From contig JAEYAO010000010.1 in the NCBI GenBank assembly GCA_023456105.1, positions 1 through 60,675 of the forward strand: DNA of 60,675 nt. Reading direction: 5' to 3'. Origin of the DNA: Pseudomonadota bacterium (lineage in GTDB: Bacteria; Pseudomonadota; Alphaproteobacteria; Caulobacterales; Caulobacteraceae). Positions 52,294-59,960 of this stretch are shown piece after piece (within the stretch, counting starts at the first letter, position 1; every line of letters begins with the position of its first letter). The position numbers and the translations under genes are program-made. The notes beneath the pieces are model-generated. The model searched no databases. It was not told where the DNA came from and saw only the letters and a program-made list of their open reading frames with translations.

Positions 52294-52338
52294 GCTTTCA
52301 GGATAAGCAGCGCCGCCGCCGCTTCCAAGGATTTCCAC

Positions 52339-53055
52339 ATGCGCCCGTCCGAACGCACGCCCGAACAGCTTCGCCCCGTCACGCTGGAGCTGGGCGTCAA
52401 CCGCTACGCCGAGGGCTCGTGCCTGGTGTCGTTCGGCCACACCAAGGTGCTGGTGACCGCCTCGGTCGAGGAAAGCATCCCGGGATGGATGCGCGGCAAG
52501 GGCCAGGGCTGGGTCACCGCCGAGTACGGCATGCTGCCCCGAGCCACCCACACGCGGGGACGGCGCGAGGCGGCGGTCGGAAAGCAGTCGGGCCGCACGC
52601 AGGAGATCCAGCGGCTGATCGGCCGTTCCTTGCGAGCTGTGGTGGACCTGAAGGCGCTGGGTGAACGGCAGGTGGTGCTGGACTGCGACGTGATCCAGGC
52701 CGACGGCGGCACGCGCACGGCCGCCATCACCGGCGCCTGGGTCGCCATGGCCTCGGCGCTCGGCTACCTGCGCGACGAAGGCGTGCTGAAGAGCGACCCG
52801 ATCCTGGACCAGGTGGCGGCGGTGTCGTGCGGGGTGTTCCAGGACAAGCCGGTGCTGGACCTCGACTATGAAGAGGATTCCAACGCCGAGGCGGACAGCA
52901 ACTTCGTGCTGACCGGAGCGGGCCAGATCGTGGAGATCCAAGCGACCGGCGAGAAGCGCGGCTTCTCCCGCGCCGAGTTCGACCGGCTGTTCGCCCTGGC
53001 CGAGGGCGGGTGCGCCGAGCTGTTCGCGCTGCAGCGGGCGGCGCTCGGCCGCTGA
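52339..53055 (+). CDS. rph: Ribonuclease PH
   Basis: The 238-residue phosphorolytic exonuclease has MRPSERTPEQLRPVTLELGV, CDVIQADGGTRTAAITGAWVA and DLDYEEDSNAEADSNFVLTG. It trims tRNA 3' ends. AAGGA lies upstream of the ATG at 52339. It diverges from hrcA with only 45 nt between the two starts. Confidence 0.97.
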   Translation: MRPSERTPEQLRPVTLELGVNRYAEGSCLVSFGHTKVLVTASVEESIPGWMRGKGQGWVTAEYGMLPRATHTRGRREAAVGKQSGRTQEIQRLIGRSLRAVVDLKALGERQVVLDCDVIQADGGTRTAAITGAWVAMASALGYLRDEGVLKSDPILDQVAAVSCGVFQDKPVLDLDYEEDSNAEADSNFVLTGAGQIVEIQATGEKRGFSRAEFDRLFALAEGGCAELFALQRAALGR

Positions 53056-53118
53056 GCCCCTTTACCTGGCGCGGGCGATGCGGCCACTGTGGCGCTGAGT
53101 GACGCTGGGGGGCGGACG

Positions 53119-53451
53119 ATGCGGCGAGCGGTGATCGCGGGACTGGCGGCGATGCTGATCGGCTGTGCGCCTCAGCTCGGCGAGCCGAACGCCGGCCCTG
53201 AGCCGCAGGCGACCATCCCCGAAGGGCCGGACATGCGGCCGGTGCGCGTCCCCGCCGGAGAGACGCCGTGCCGGAGCGAGATCGGAGAGGCGGCGGCGAC
53301 GCGGCTGGTCCAGCGCTGCCGCAACGTCAGTCCCGCGACCCATCCGCCCTGCAACGCGGCGAATCCTTGCGCCCTGATCCGCGAACACATCGCATGGGCC
53401 TGCGACAAGTGGGGACCGGGCGAGACGCGGCCGGAGGCCTGCGTCCGGTGA
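53119..53451 (+). CDS. Small lipoprotein of unknown function
   Basis: The 110-residue protein has a lipobox (MLIGC, Cys15) and five more cysteines (TPCRSEI, QRCRNV, PPCNAANPC, WACDKWG, EACVR), suggesting disulfides. I recognise no family. ATG 53119 precedes the signal sequence directly. Its stop overlaps the acyltransferase start as GTGA. Confidence 0.72.
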   Translation: MRRAVIAGLAAMLIGCAPQLGEPNAGPEPQATIPEGPDMRPVRVPAGETPCRSEIGEAAATRLVQRCRNVSPATHPPCNAANPCALIREHIAWACDKWGPGETRPEACVR

Positions 53452-54518
53452 CGCCGACGCCGGCCGCGCAGCGCATCGAATGGCTGGACGCGGCGCGGGG
53501 CCTGGCCATCGTCGTGGTGGTGTTCGGCCATGTCCTGCGGGGGCTGGAGGCCGCCGGTGAAGCGGTGGGCGCGGCCTGGGTCGGGGCGGCCGATCTGGCG
53601 CTCTACAGCTTCCACATGCCCCTGTTCTTCTTTCTGGCGGGGCTGAACGTGCGCGCGGCGCTGGCGCGAGGCGCACGAGGCTTCGTGGGCGACAAGCTGT
53701 GGACGGTGGTCTGGCCCTATCTGCTGTGGTCGGTGGTTCAGGGATCGGCGGCGGCGCTGGCGGCGGGCGCGACCAACGGCGAGCGGGCATGGAGCGATCT
53801 GCTGCGCATCGGCTGGGCCCCGATCGGACAGTTCTGGTTCCTGTATGCGCTGGCGGTGCTGCACGGCGTCGCTGTGCTGACGGGCGGTCGGACGCGATGG
53901 CTCTTGACGGTCGGCGCGGCGGCGTTCGCGGCGAGCATCGGCCTTGCGCCCCATCAGGGCTTGTGGCGCGGCCTGCTGCACGGCGCCTTGTTCTATGGGG
54001 CGGGCGTGGCTGTTGGGCCGGGGCTCAAGGCATGGCGCTGGCGCAGCGGCCAGGCGGCAGGCGGCGCAGCCTTGGCGGCGGGTGTCTTCGCGGCTGGGCT
54101 GCTGTGGCTTGTGGGTCTGGCGCAGGGCGATGCCCGCTCGCCCTGGCTCCTGCCATGCGCGCTCTCAGGCGGCGCGGCCGTGCTGCTGCTCGGTCAGGTG
54201 CTGAAGGGTCCGGTGCTTCAAGGCGCGGCGGCGTTGGGCCGGGCCTCCATGACGATCTATGTGCTGCACATTCTGGCGGCGAGCGGCCTACGGATCGCGC
54301 TGGAGCAGGCCGGCGTACGGATGCCCCTCCCTGCCGACCTTGTCTTGGGCACGACCGCCGGCGTGTTGGCGCCTCTGGCCTGTCATGTCCTGCTGAAGCG
54401 GGGCGATCTGCTGTGGCCGCTGGGACTGGCGCGCCTTCCTGCGTTCAGGGCGTGCGGCCGAGCCGATGGTGCGGGCGGTCGGGGTCGAACCGACACTCCT
54501 TTCGGAACCGGATTTTGA
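53448..54518 (+). CDS. Acyltransferase 3 family membrane protein
   Basis: The 356-residue protein has the family start RIEWLDAARGLAIVVVVFGHVLRGLE with the conserved His, SFHMPLFFFLAGL, and about ten membrane segments. The family O-acylates cell-surface sugars. The GTG start at 53448 overlaps the upstream stop. The last 17 codons are antisense to the tRNA-Leu gene, and the stop codon (54516-54518) falls in the anticodon loop sequence. Confidence 0.85.
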   Translation: MTPTPAAQRIEWLDAARGLAIVVVVFGHVLRGLEAAGEAVGAAWVGAADLALYSFHMPLFFFLAGLNVRAALARGARGFVGDKLWTVVWPYLLWSVVQGSAAALAAGATNGERAWSDLLRIGWAPIGQFWFLYALAVLHGVAVLTGGRTRWLLTVGAAAFAASIGLAPHQGLWRGLLHGALFYGAGVAVGPGLKAWRWRSGQAAGGAALAAGVFAAGLLWLVGLAQGDARSPWLLPCALSGGAAVLLLGQVLKGPVLQGAAALGRASMTIYVLHILAASGLRIALEQAGVRMPLPADLVLGTTAGVLAPLACHVLLKRGDLLWPLGLARLPAFRACGRADGAGGRGRTDTPFGTGF

Positions 54519-54551
54519 GTCCGGCGCGTCTACCAATTCCACCACGCCCGC
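54467..54551 (-). tRNA. tRNA-Leu (anticodon CAA)
   Basis: On the minus strand an 85-nt cloverleaf starts GCGGGCG and ends CGCCCGC-A-CCA, giving a perfect 7-bp acceptor stem with encoded CCA. The anticodon loop is CTCAAAA (anticodon CAA at 54515-54517) on a CCGGA/TCCGG stem. There is a long variable arm, as in class II leucine tRNAs, and a TTCGACC T-loop. Confidence 0.97.
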
Positions 54552-54595
54552 GAGCCGTGAGGCAGGTGACGGCCTAGCGCGCGGCGGACCGCTTT

Positions 54596-55132
54596 TCAAG
54601 CGGAACGGTGTAGGGCGACGGCGGCCAGGTGGCTGTCGGGTTCGCCGGCCATGACGCGGCGGGCGCGAATGTACATCTCCAGGCGCTGGGCCACGATCAG
54701 GCCGACCGCAAACAGCAGAAAGGCGTCGGTGAACACCGCCGCATCGACATGCCAGCCGGCGGCGTGGGTTTCCAGAAAGCCCCGCAAGACCGTGCGGCCC
54801 GCCAGCAGGGCCACCAGCACGATCACGCCGAGCGGCGAAGCCTTGGCCTTCAGCACGCCGTCGGGCGTTTTCTGGATCGTCACCGTCTTGCCGCGCCACC
54901 AGCCGAAGGCGGCGCCTAGCGCGAGGGCCGCAGCGAACGCCAGCCATGCGACCGGGCCGAACGGCTGATGCGGCGTGAAGAACAGGCCCATGCCGATCAG
55001 AGGCAGGACCACAGCCGGCATGACCCACATGAACTGCGGGCGCAGGGTGCGCGGCGCGCCCCGGCTTTTCAGCACGATCAACCCGACGACCAGCATCGGG
55101 ATCAGCACGGGCAGGACCTGCTGCGGCGTCAT
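54596..55132 (-). CDS. Membrane protein, possibly DUF1453/CcdC-like
   Basis: The 178-residue protein has five or six membrane segments, starting VLPVLIPMLVVGLIVLKSRGAPRTLR. A KSRG...R pattern after the first helix and an even spread of helices recall the DUF1453/CcdC family, but the match is weak. ATG 55132 has GGGGAG upstream. It is a single gene between the tRNA and the asparaginase cluster, on the same strand as both. Confidence 0.75.
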   Translation of the reverse strand: MTPQQVLPVLIPMLVVGLIVLKSRGAPRTLRPQFMWVMPAVVLPLIGMGLFFTPHQPFGPVAWLAFAAALALGAAFGWWRGKTVTIQKTPDGVLKAKASPLGVIVLVALLAGRTVLRGFLETHAAGWHVDAAVFTDAFLLFAVGLIVAQRLEMYIRARRVMAGEPDSHLAAVALHRSA

Positions 55133-55197
55133 GGCTTTCTCTCCCCCCAAGAGCGTGACGGGGCGGAGCCTACGCCCGCCGTTTGCGCTGGCAAGGC

Positions 55198-55461
55198 CTA
55201 TTCGGATCGAGGTTCGGTCAGGAGCGCGCGCGCCTCGTGCCCGGTGCGGGTCTCCGGGTCGTGGACCTCGACCTCCACGATGACGCCGCCTTCCGGCTCA
55301 TGCGCCCAGAGGTAACGGCGGGCCACCTCCACCTCCCGGCCGGACGGCAGGAAGCCGGTGAAGCTGTCGCCCCAAGGCGTGATCTTGCGGATGTCGGCAA
55401 AGGGCATGGCGCAGGCGGCGTCCAGCTCTTCCGCCGCCATGGTCTCGAGCTCGTCGCTCAT
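55198..55461 (-). CDS. Small protein of unknown function coupled to the isoaspartyl peptidase
   Basis: The 87-residue acidic protein has no signal peptide or membrane segment. Its segment TPWGDSFTGFLPSGREVEVARRYLWA followed by GGVIVEVEVHDPET suggests a small beta-rich fold. Its ATG overlaps the upstream peptidase stop as ATGA (55458-55461), so it is translated with it although it is cytoplasmic and the peptidase is exported. Confidence 0.72.
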   Translation of the reverse strand: MSDELETMAAEELDAACAMPFADIRKITPWGDSFTGFLPSGREVEVARRYLWAHEPEGGVIVEVEVHDPETRTGHEARALLTEPRSE

Positions 55462-56522
55462 TGCGCCTCATCCGCATAGATGGCGACGACCGGCGGCCGC
55501 GAGGAGGCGACCGAGCCCCGGTACATGCCCGACGTGTTCATGGCGAAGGCCGAGACGCCGTCCGCGCCCATGACGATGACGCCGCCATCCCCGCCGATCG
55601 AGCCCACCTCCGCGATCTCGGCCTCGGCCGCCGACTGGACGGACGCGCCGCCCGCCGTGCGGTGGCAGATGTCGCGGGCCACGGTGGAGCGGATGAAGTA
55701 TTCGCCCGAGCCGGTCGCGGAGACCGCGCAGCCGTCGGCGTTGGAGGCGTAGGTCCCGGCGCCGATCACCGGCACGTCCCCGACCCGACCCCAGCGCTTG
55801 GCCGTCATGCCGCCGGTCGAGGTGCCGGCCGCCAGCCGCCCCTGGCTGTCGAGGGCCACTGCCCCCACCGTGCCGAACTTGCGTTCGTTCAGCGGCGGCT
55901 CCGCAAGGGATGCGGTGGGAGCGGTCTGCTCAGGCGACGGCGCGCCCGTCGGACGGGGTGGGATGGGCTGACCGCTTTCCGTCAGCGTCTCGACCAGTCC
56001 GCGCCAGCGACGTTCGGTGAAGAAGAAGGCCGGATTCACCTGCTCGAGTCCCACAGAGGCGGCGAAGGCGTCGGCGCTCTGGCCGACCAGCATGACGTGG
56101 GGCGACCGCTCCTTGACCGCGCGGGCGGCGGTGATCGGATGACGGGTGGTGGTCAGGCCGGCGACGGCTCCGGCGGCCAGGTCGCTTCCATCCATGACGG
56201 CGGCGTCCAGTTCGTTGCGACCCTCGGCGGTGAAGACGGCGCCGCGCCCGGCGTTGAACAGCGGGTCGTCCTCCATGACGCGGATCGCCGCCTCCACCGC
56301 GTCCATGGCCGAGCCGCCCCGCGCCAGAACAGCCGATCCGGCCTTCAGCGCCGTGTTCAACGCCGCGCGATAGGCGGCGTCCTGTTCGGGCGTCAGGCTG
56401 CCGCGCTCGATCACGCCGGCGCCGCCATGGATGGCCAGGGACCAGCGCGGCGCATCCTGTGACCATGCCGGCGTGCAGAGGGCGGACAGCAGAGCGGCCG
56501 CGGCGGGCAGGAAAGGGCGCAT
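55458..56522 (-). CDS. iaaA: Isoaspartyl peptidase/L-asparaginase (Ntn hydrolase), exported
   Basis: The 354-residue precursor has a signal peptide (MRPFLPAAAALLSALCTPAWS), the family start WSLAIHGGAGVIERG, and the autocleavage site with nucleophile Thr218 (KFGTVGAVALDSQG) followed by STGGMTAKRWGRVGD and GEYFIRSTVARD. It splits isoaspartyl dipeptides and asparagine. An insertion of Pro, Thr and Ala before the cleavage site is longer than usual. Confidence 0.92.
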   Translation of the reverse strand: MRPFLPAAAALLSALCTPAWSQDAPRWSLAIHGGAGVIERGSLTPEQDAAYRAALNTALKAGSAVLARGGSAMDAVEAAIRVMEDDPLFNAGRGAVFTAEGRNELDAAVMDGSDLAAGAVAGLTTTRHPITAARAVKERSPHVMLVGQSADAFAASVGLEQVNPAFFFTERRWRGLVETLTESGQPIPPRPTGAPSPEQTAPTASLAEPPLNERKFGTVGAVALDSQGRLAAGTSTGGMTAKRWGRVGDVPVIGAGTYASNADGCAVSATGSGEYFIRSTVARDICHRTAGGASVQSAAEAEIAEVGSIGGDGGVIVMGADGVSAFAMNTSGMYRGSVASSRPPVVAIYADEAQ

Positions 56523-56535
56523 GAGAAGTCTCGCG

Positions 56536-56721
56536 TCAGGAACGATGATGCAGCCGCTTCCACACCTTGTAGGCGACAATGGGGGCGAAGCCGCAGACGA
56601 GGGCGGCGATCAGCACCACCCAGAAGCCGCCGCCCAGCCAGTATTCGCCCGCCAGCCCCCCGGCGCCGGCCGCCAGCAGCGGCCCGAGCCAGGGCAGCCA
56701 GGCCGGCGGCCGCCGGTTCAT
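56536..56721 (-). CDS. Small two-helix membrane protein
   Basis: The 61-residue protein has two hydrophobic segments (LPWLGPLLAAGAGGLAGEYW and FWVVLIAALVCGFAPIVAY) between basic ends (MNRRPP and KVWKRLHHRS). Its ATG overlaps the hppD stop by 1 nt (TGATG at 56719-56723), so it is coupled to hppD. No family is recognised. Confidence 0.65.
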   Translation of the reverse strand: MNRRPPAWLPWLGPLLAAGAGGLAGEYWLGGGFWVVLIAALVCGFAPIVAYKVWKRLHHRS

Positions 56722-57818
56722 CAGGCCTCGACCTTGATCACGCCGCGACGGATCTGATCCAGTTCGATGGAGTCGAACAGGGCCTGGAAGTTGCCATTGC
56801 CGAAGCCCTCGTTGCCCTTGCGCTGGATGATCTCGAAGAAGATCGGCCCGAACACGTCTGCGGTGAAGATTTGCAGCAGCAGGCCCTCTTCGTCCGAGCC
56901 GTCGATCAGGATGCGGTTCTTGCGCATCCGCTCCACGTCCTCGCCGTGGTTGGGCAGGCGCTTGTCGATCAGTTCGAAGTAGGTCTCGATGGTGTCCTGG
57001 AACTCGACGCCGCGGGCGCGCATCGCCTCCACCGTTTCGAAGATGTTCTCGGTGGTCAGGGCGATGTGCTGGATGCCTTCGCCGTTGTAGCGGCGGATGA
57101 ACTCCTCGATCTGGGAGTTGTCGTCCTGGCTTTCGTTCAGCGGGATGCGGATGGCGCGGTCGGGCGCGATCATGGCCTGTGAGAACAGGCCGGTCGCCTT
57201 GCCCTTGATGTCGAAATACTTCTGCTCCTCGAAGTTGAAGATCGAGTTGTAGAAGCCGGACCAGGTCCGCATCTGGCCGCGACGGACGTTGTGAGTCAGG
57301 TGATCCAGAACTTCCAGGCCCACGCCGTTCTTCGCCGCCGCCTCGCGCCATCCCTCGATCTCGGTCCAGCCATCGTAGATCGAGCCCGCGTCGCCATATC
57401 GGTCGATCAGATAAAGCAGCGAGCCGCCGATGCCCTGAAGGATGTACGGGTGGTCGCCCAGCGCCCCGCCCTGCGCGTCCGGCGCCGCCACGGCGCCCCG
57501 CTGAAGCGCGCCTTCATAGGCGGCCTTGGCGTCCTCGACGCGGAAGGCCATGCCGTTGGCCGACGGGCCGTGATCCCCGGCGAAGGCGGCCGCCTGACCC
57601 TTCGCCGACCGGTGAACCAGGAAGGAGATGTCGCCCTGCTTGAGGCGCACGACGTCGGTGGTCGGGTGAACATGGGTGGCGACAAAGCCCATCGCCTCCA
57701 GCCGATCCTGCATCGCCCTGGGATCGGGTCCGGTGAATTCCACGAACTCGAAGCCGTCGACGCCCAGGGGGTTTTCCTGGTCGATGCGGGCGGCGTCCGT
57801 CTGGGTGATGTCGGTCAT
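56721..57818 (-). CDS. hppD: 4-hydroxyphenylpyruvate dioxygenase
   Basis: The 365-residue enzyme turns 4-hydroxyphenylpyruvate into homogentisate in tyrosine breakdown. Its iron ligands appear in LEVLDHLTHNVRRG, GIQHIALTTENI and GPIFFEIIQRKGNEGFGNGNF. The ATG 57818 matches the usual start; a longer start is unsupported. No homogentisate dioxygenase lies beside it. The pathway fits with phhB at 38.2 kb, but the genes are unlinked. Confidence 0.96.
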   Translation of the reverse strand: MTDITQTDAARIDQENPLGVDGFEFVEFTGPDPRAMQDRLEAMGFVATHVHPTTDVVRLKQGDISFLVHRSAKGQAAAFAGDHGPSANGMAFRVEDAKAAYEGALQRGAVAAPDAQGGALGDHPYILQGIGGSLLYLIDRYGDAGSIYDGWTEIEGWREAAAKNGVGLEVLDHLTHNVRRGQMRTWSGFYNSIFNFEEQKYFDIKGKATGLFSQAMIAPDRAIRIPLNESQDDNSQIEEFIRRYNGEGIQHIALTTENIFETVEAMRARGVEFQDTIETYFELIDKRLPNHGEDVERMRKNRILIDGSDEEGLLLQIFTADVFGPIFFEIIQRKGNEGFGNGNFQALFDSIELDQIRRGVIKVEA

Positions 57819-57928
57819 GAGCGTGTCCTGCCTGATGCGGTGAGGCCTTGCCGGCCGGTTGCAGCGGAAACTAGTCGCGCGCGCCCGCTTCGCCAAGGCG
57901 AGCCGCGATCACCTGCCCGCGAGACGGG

Positions 57929-58603
57929 TCAGGCGCCGCCGGGGATCAGCTGGGTCGCCCAGCCCGCGCCCATCAGAACGCCGGTCGCCAGGGCCGCCAG
58001 AAACAGCAGCCAGGCGCTGGCCACCGCGGTTCCGCCCAGCACGAACAGGCCGTCGCGCTGGATCAGCCCCACCGACAGCAGCGCCAGCGCGACCGAGGGC
58101 ACGGTGTTGGTGAAGGGGATGATGATGGTCAGGGTGGCCAGGATCATGAAGACCGCCGCCAGCTTCTCGCCCAGGCCGCAGGCGAAGCGGCGCATTCGCG
58201 GCCGCGACAGACGGTCGATCCAGCTGAGCTTGCTTTCAGCGAAGTCCGCCATGGCCTTCAGCCACTTGCCCTTGGCGCGCAGGTTCAGCAGCCAGCGCGG
58301 CAGCCACGGCTCTTCACGCCCGAGCAGAAGCTGCACGGCCAGGATCACGATGGCGACGCCGACCACCTGAGGAACGCCATAAAGTCCGGGAACGAGGCAG
58401 GGGATCGACAGCAGCAGGATCAGCAGGCCGTAGGCGCGCTCGTCCATCCGGTCGCGGATTTCGTGCAGGGTCAGGCCCTGCTCGCCGCCATCATCGGACA
58501 GCCTGCGCAGCAGGCGCGTGACGTTATGGCTGACGTCGTCCTCATGGACGGAGGCGTGAGTGGGGGGCATGACCAGCGGTTCCGGGGAAAGACGGATCGA
58601 CAT
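57929..58603 (-). CDS. ExoD-family membrane protein
   Basis: The 224-residue protein matches ExoD: an N-terminal LTLHEIRDRMDERAYGLLILLLSIPCLVPGLYGVPQVVG and later LGEKLAAVFMILATLTIIIPF with four to five membrane helices. ExoD is linked to exopolysaccharide production and alkaline tolerance. ATG 58603 has a weak AAGG site. ATG 58570 (MPPTHASVHEDD) is a real alternative, as GCTATGTC around 58599-58606 could be a -10. Confidence 0.85.
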   Translation of the reverse strand: MSIRLSPEPLVMPPTHASVHEDDVSHNVTRLLRRLSDDGGEQGLTLHEIRDRMDERAYGLLILLLSIPCLVPGLYGVPQVVGVAIVILAVQLLLGREEPWLPRWLLNLRAKGKWLKAMADFAESKLSWIDRLSRPRMRRFACGLGEKLAAVFMILATLTIIIPFTNTVPSVALALLSVGLIQRDGLFVLGGTAVASAWLLFLAALATGVLMGAGWATQLIPGGA

Positions 58604-58624
58604 AGCGCGCCTTGGGCGGGCTGG

Positions 58625-58653
58625 TCGACGGAGACATGACCGCGCGCTAAGAG
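58625..58653 (+). promoter_or_regulatory. Candidate promoter of dsbB-coq7 (leaderless type)
   Basis: TCGACG at 58625-58630 and TAAGAG at 58648-58653 are 17 nt apart. The -10 ends 7 nt before the ATG at 58661. A GAGG at 58651-58654 could also serve as a ribosome site if transcription starts further upstream. Confidence 0.4.
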
Positions 58654-58660
58654 GTCGACG

Positions 58661-59203
58661 ATGACCCGCGCCTATCGACTTCTGACCCGATGGTGGACTG
58701 CGTTCGCGCTGGCGGCCTCGCTCGCCATGCTGGGCGTCGCCCATGCGTTCGAGCAGTTCGGCGGACTGGAGCCCTGCAATCTGTGTCTGAAGCAGCGGGA
58801 GGTGTTCTGGGGGGCGGCCGCGATCGGACTTCTGGCGACCGGTTGGACGCTGATCAGCGGCGGGCGGAGGGGCACGCCCCGGATCGCCTCCTTTCTCCTC
58901 GCGGCGGTGTTCCTGACCGGAACGATCGCGGCCGCCTTTCACGCCGGCGGCGAGTACGGCTGGTGGCGGCTGCCGGCGGCCTGCGCGGCTGGCGGCGGCG
59001 TTGATCTGGAGGGGTTGGCGGCGCTGGCGCTGGGCACTGGGCCGGCGCCCCGCGTGGTCGGCTGCGACGAAGCGGCCTGGGTGTGGATGGGCGTCTCCAT
59101 GGCCGGGTGGAATGCGGTGATCTCCTTGGCCCTGGCGGTGTTCAGCCTTCTGGCGGCCAAGCGTCCCAAGGACGCCCGCGCACCAAGAGGAACAAACCGA
59201 TGA
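58661..59203 (+). CDS. DsbB-family disulfide oxidoreductase
   Basis: The 180-residue protein has four membrane helices and the first redox pair in LEPCNLCLKQRE. A second pair is likely formed by the cysteines at AACAAGG and VVGCDEA. DsbB passes electrons from DsbA to quinone. No DsbA is adjacent. coq7, for ubiquinone synthesis, overlaps its stop (ATGA), linking disulfide oxidation with its electron acceptor. Confidence 0.88.
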   Translation: MTRAYRLLTRWWTAFALAASLAMLGVAHAFEQFGGLEPCNLCLKQREVFWGAAAIGLLATGWTLISGGRRGTPRIASFLLAAVFLTGTIAAAFHAGGEYGWWRLPAACAAGGGVDLEGLAALALGTGPAPRVVGCDEAAWVWMGVSMAGWNAVISLALAVFSLLAAKRPKDARAPRGTNR

Positions 59204-59778
59204 CCGACATCCACAGCCAAAGACGCACTCCGTTGGCGCGCCCCGGCGGGGATGCGGACAAGACGCGCATGGATGAGATCCTGCGGGTTGATCACGCCGG
59301 CGAGTATGCGGCCGTGCGCATCTACCAGGCGCAACGCGCCGTGTTCGAGGGGCGCAAGGGACATGCGGCCGTCGCCGCGGACCTGGAGCACATGCAGGCG
59401 CAGGAGGCGGCGCACCTCGCGCGCTTCGAGGGTCTGTTGAATGATCGTCGCACCCGACCGACGGCCATGATCCCGGTCTGGCGCGTGGCGGCGTCGGCGC
59501 TGGGGGTGGGCACCGCCCTGCTGGGGGAGAAGGCGGCGCACGCCTGCACCGAGGCGGTGGAGAGCGTGATCGAAGAACACTACGCCGATCAGATCGCCGA
59601 GATCGGCGAACGCGATCCCGCGCTCGCTGCTGACTTGACCCAGTTCCGGATGGAGGAACTGGAGCACCACGACCACGCGGTTGCGCACGGCAGTCGGGAA
59701 GCGCCCGTCTATCGGCTGCTGTCGGCCGTCATCAAGACCGGCTGCCGCGTGGCGATCAAGATCAGCGAGAAGGTATAG
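59200..59778 (+). CDS. coq7: Demethoxyubiquinone hydroxylase Coq7
   Basis: The 192-residue di-iron enzyme has LRVDHAGEYAAVRIY, LEHMQAQEAAHLARFEGLL, CTEAVESVIEEHYADQI and EELEHHDHAVAHG, which supply the Glu and His ligands. It carries out the C6 hydroxylation late in ubiquinone synthesis. The start overlaps the DsbB-family stop as ATGA. C-terminal ISEKV ends the gene. Confidence 0.95.
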   Translation: MTDIHSQRRTPLARPGGDADKTRMDEILRVDHAGEYAAVRIYQAQRAVFEGRKGHAAVAADLEHMQAQEAAHLARFEGLLNDRRTRPTAMIPVWRVAASALGVGTALLGEKAAHACTEAVESVIEEHYADQIAEIGERDPALAADLTQFRMEELEHHDHAVAHGSREAPVYRLLSAVIKTGCRVAIKISEKV

Positions 59779-59833
59779 CCGCCGCAAAGTCGGTCTGCGA
59801 AAGGTCGGGTTCCGCCTCCTTGTGTTGAAATGG

Positions 59834-59858
59834 CGCCACACTCGCCACATTCCGCCAC
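59834..59858 (+). promoter_or_regulatory. Three CGCCAC direct repeats upstream of the outer-membrane gene
   Basis: CGCCAC occurs at 59834, 59843 and 59853, at steps of 9 and 10 nt, about one helical turn. This suits a tandem binding site of an OmpR-type regulator. It is 103 nt before the start. The binding protein is unknown. Confidence 0.3.
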
Positions 59859-59960
59859 TTGCCTGCGGAACCCTGTGCGAGCGGCGCCGTTCGGTTCGGG
59901 CACGTCGGCGGACTCAATGCCGGCATTTTTTGGCATTCCTTTTTCAGAGTGAGGACGCAA

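Noticed and set aside
59916..59932. AATGCCGGCATT followed by a T-run as a terminator of coq7
   Set aside because: The palindrome has no room for a loop, so a stable RNA hairpin would be short. It is 138 nt beyond coq7.
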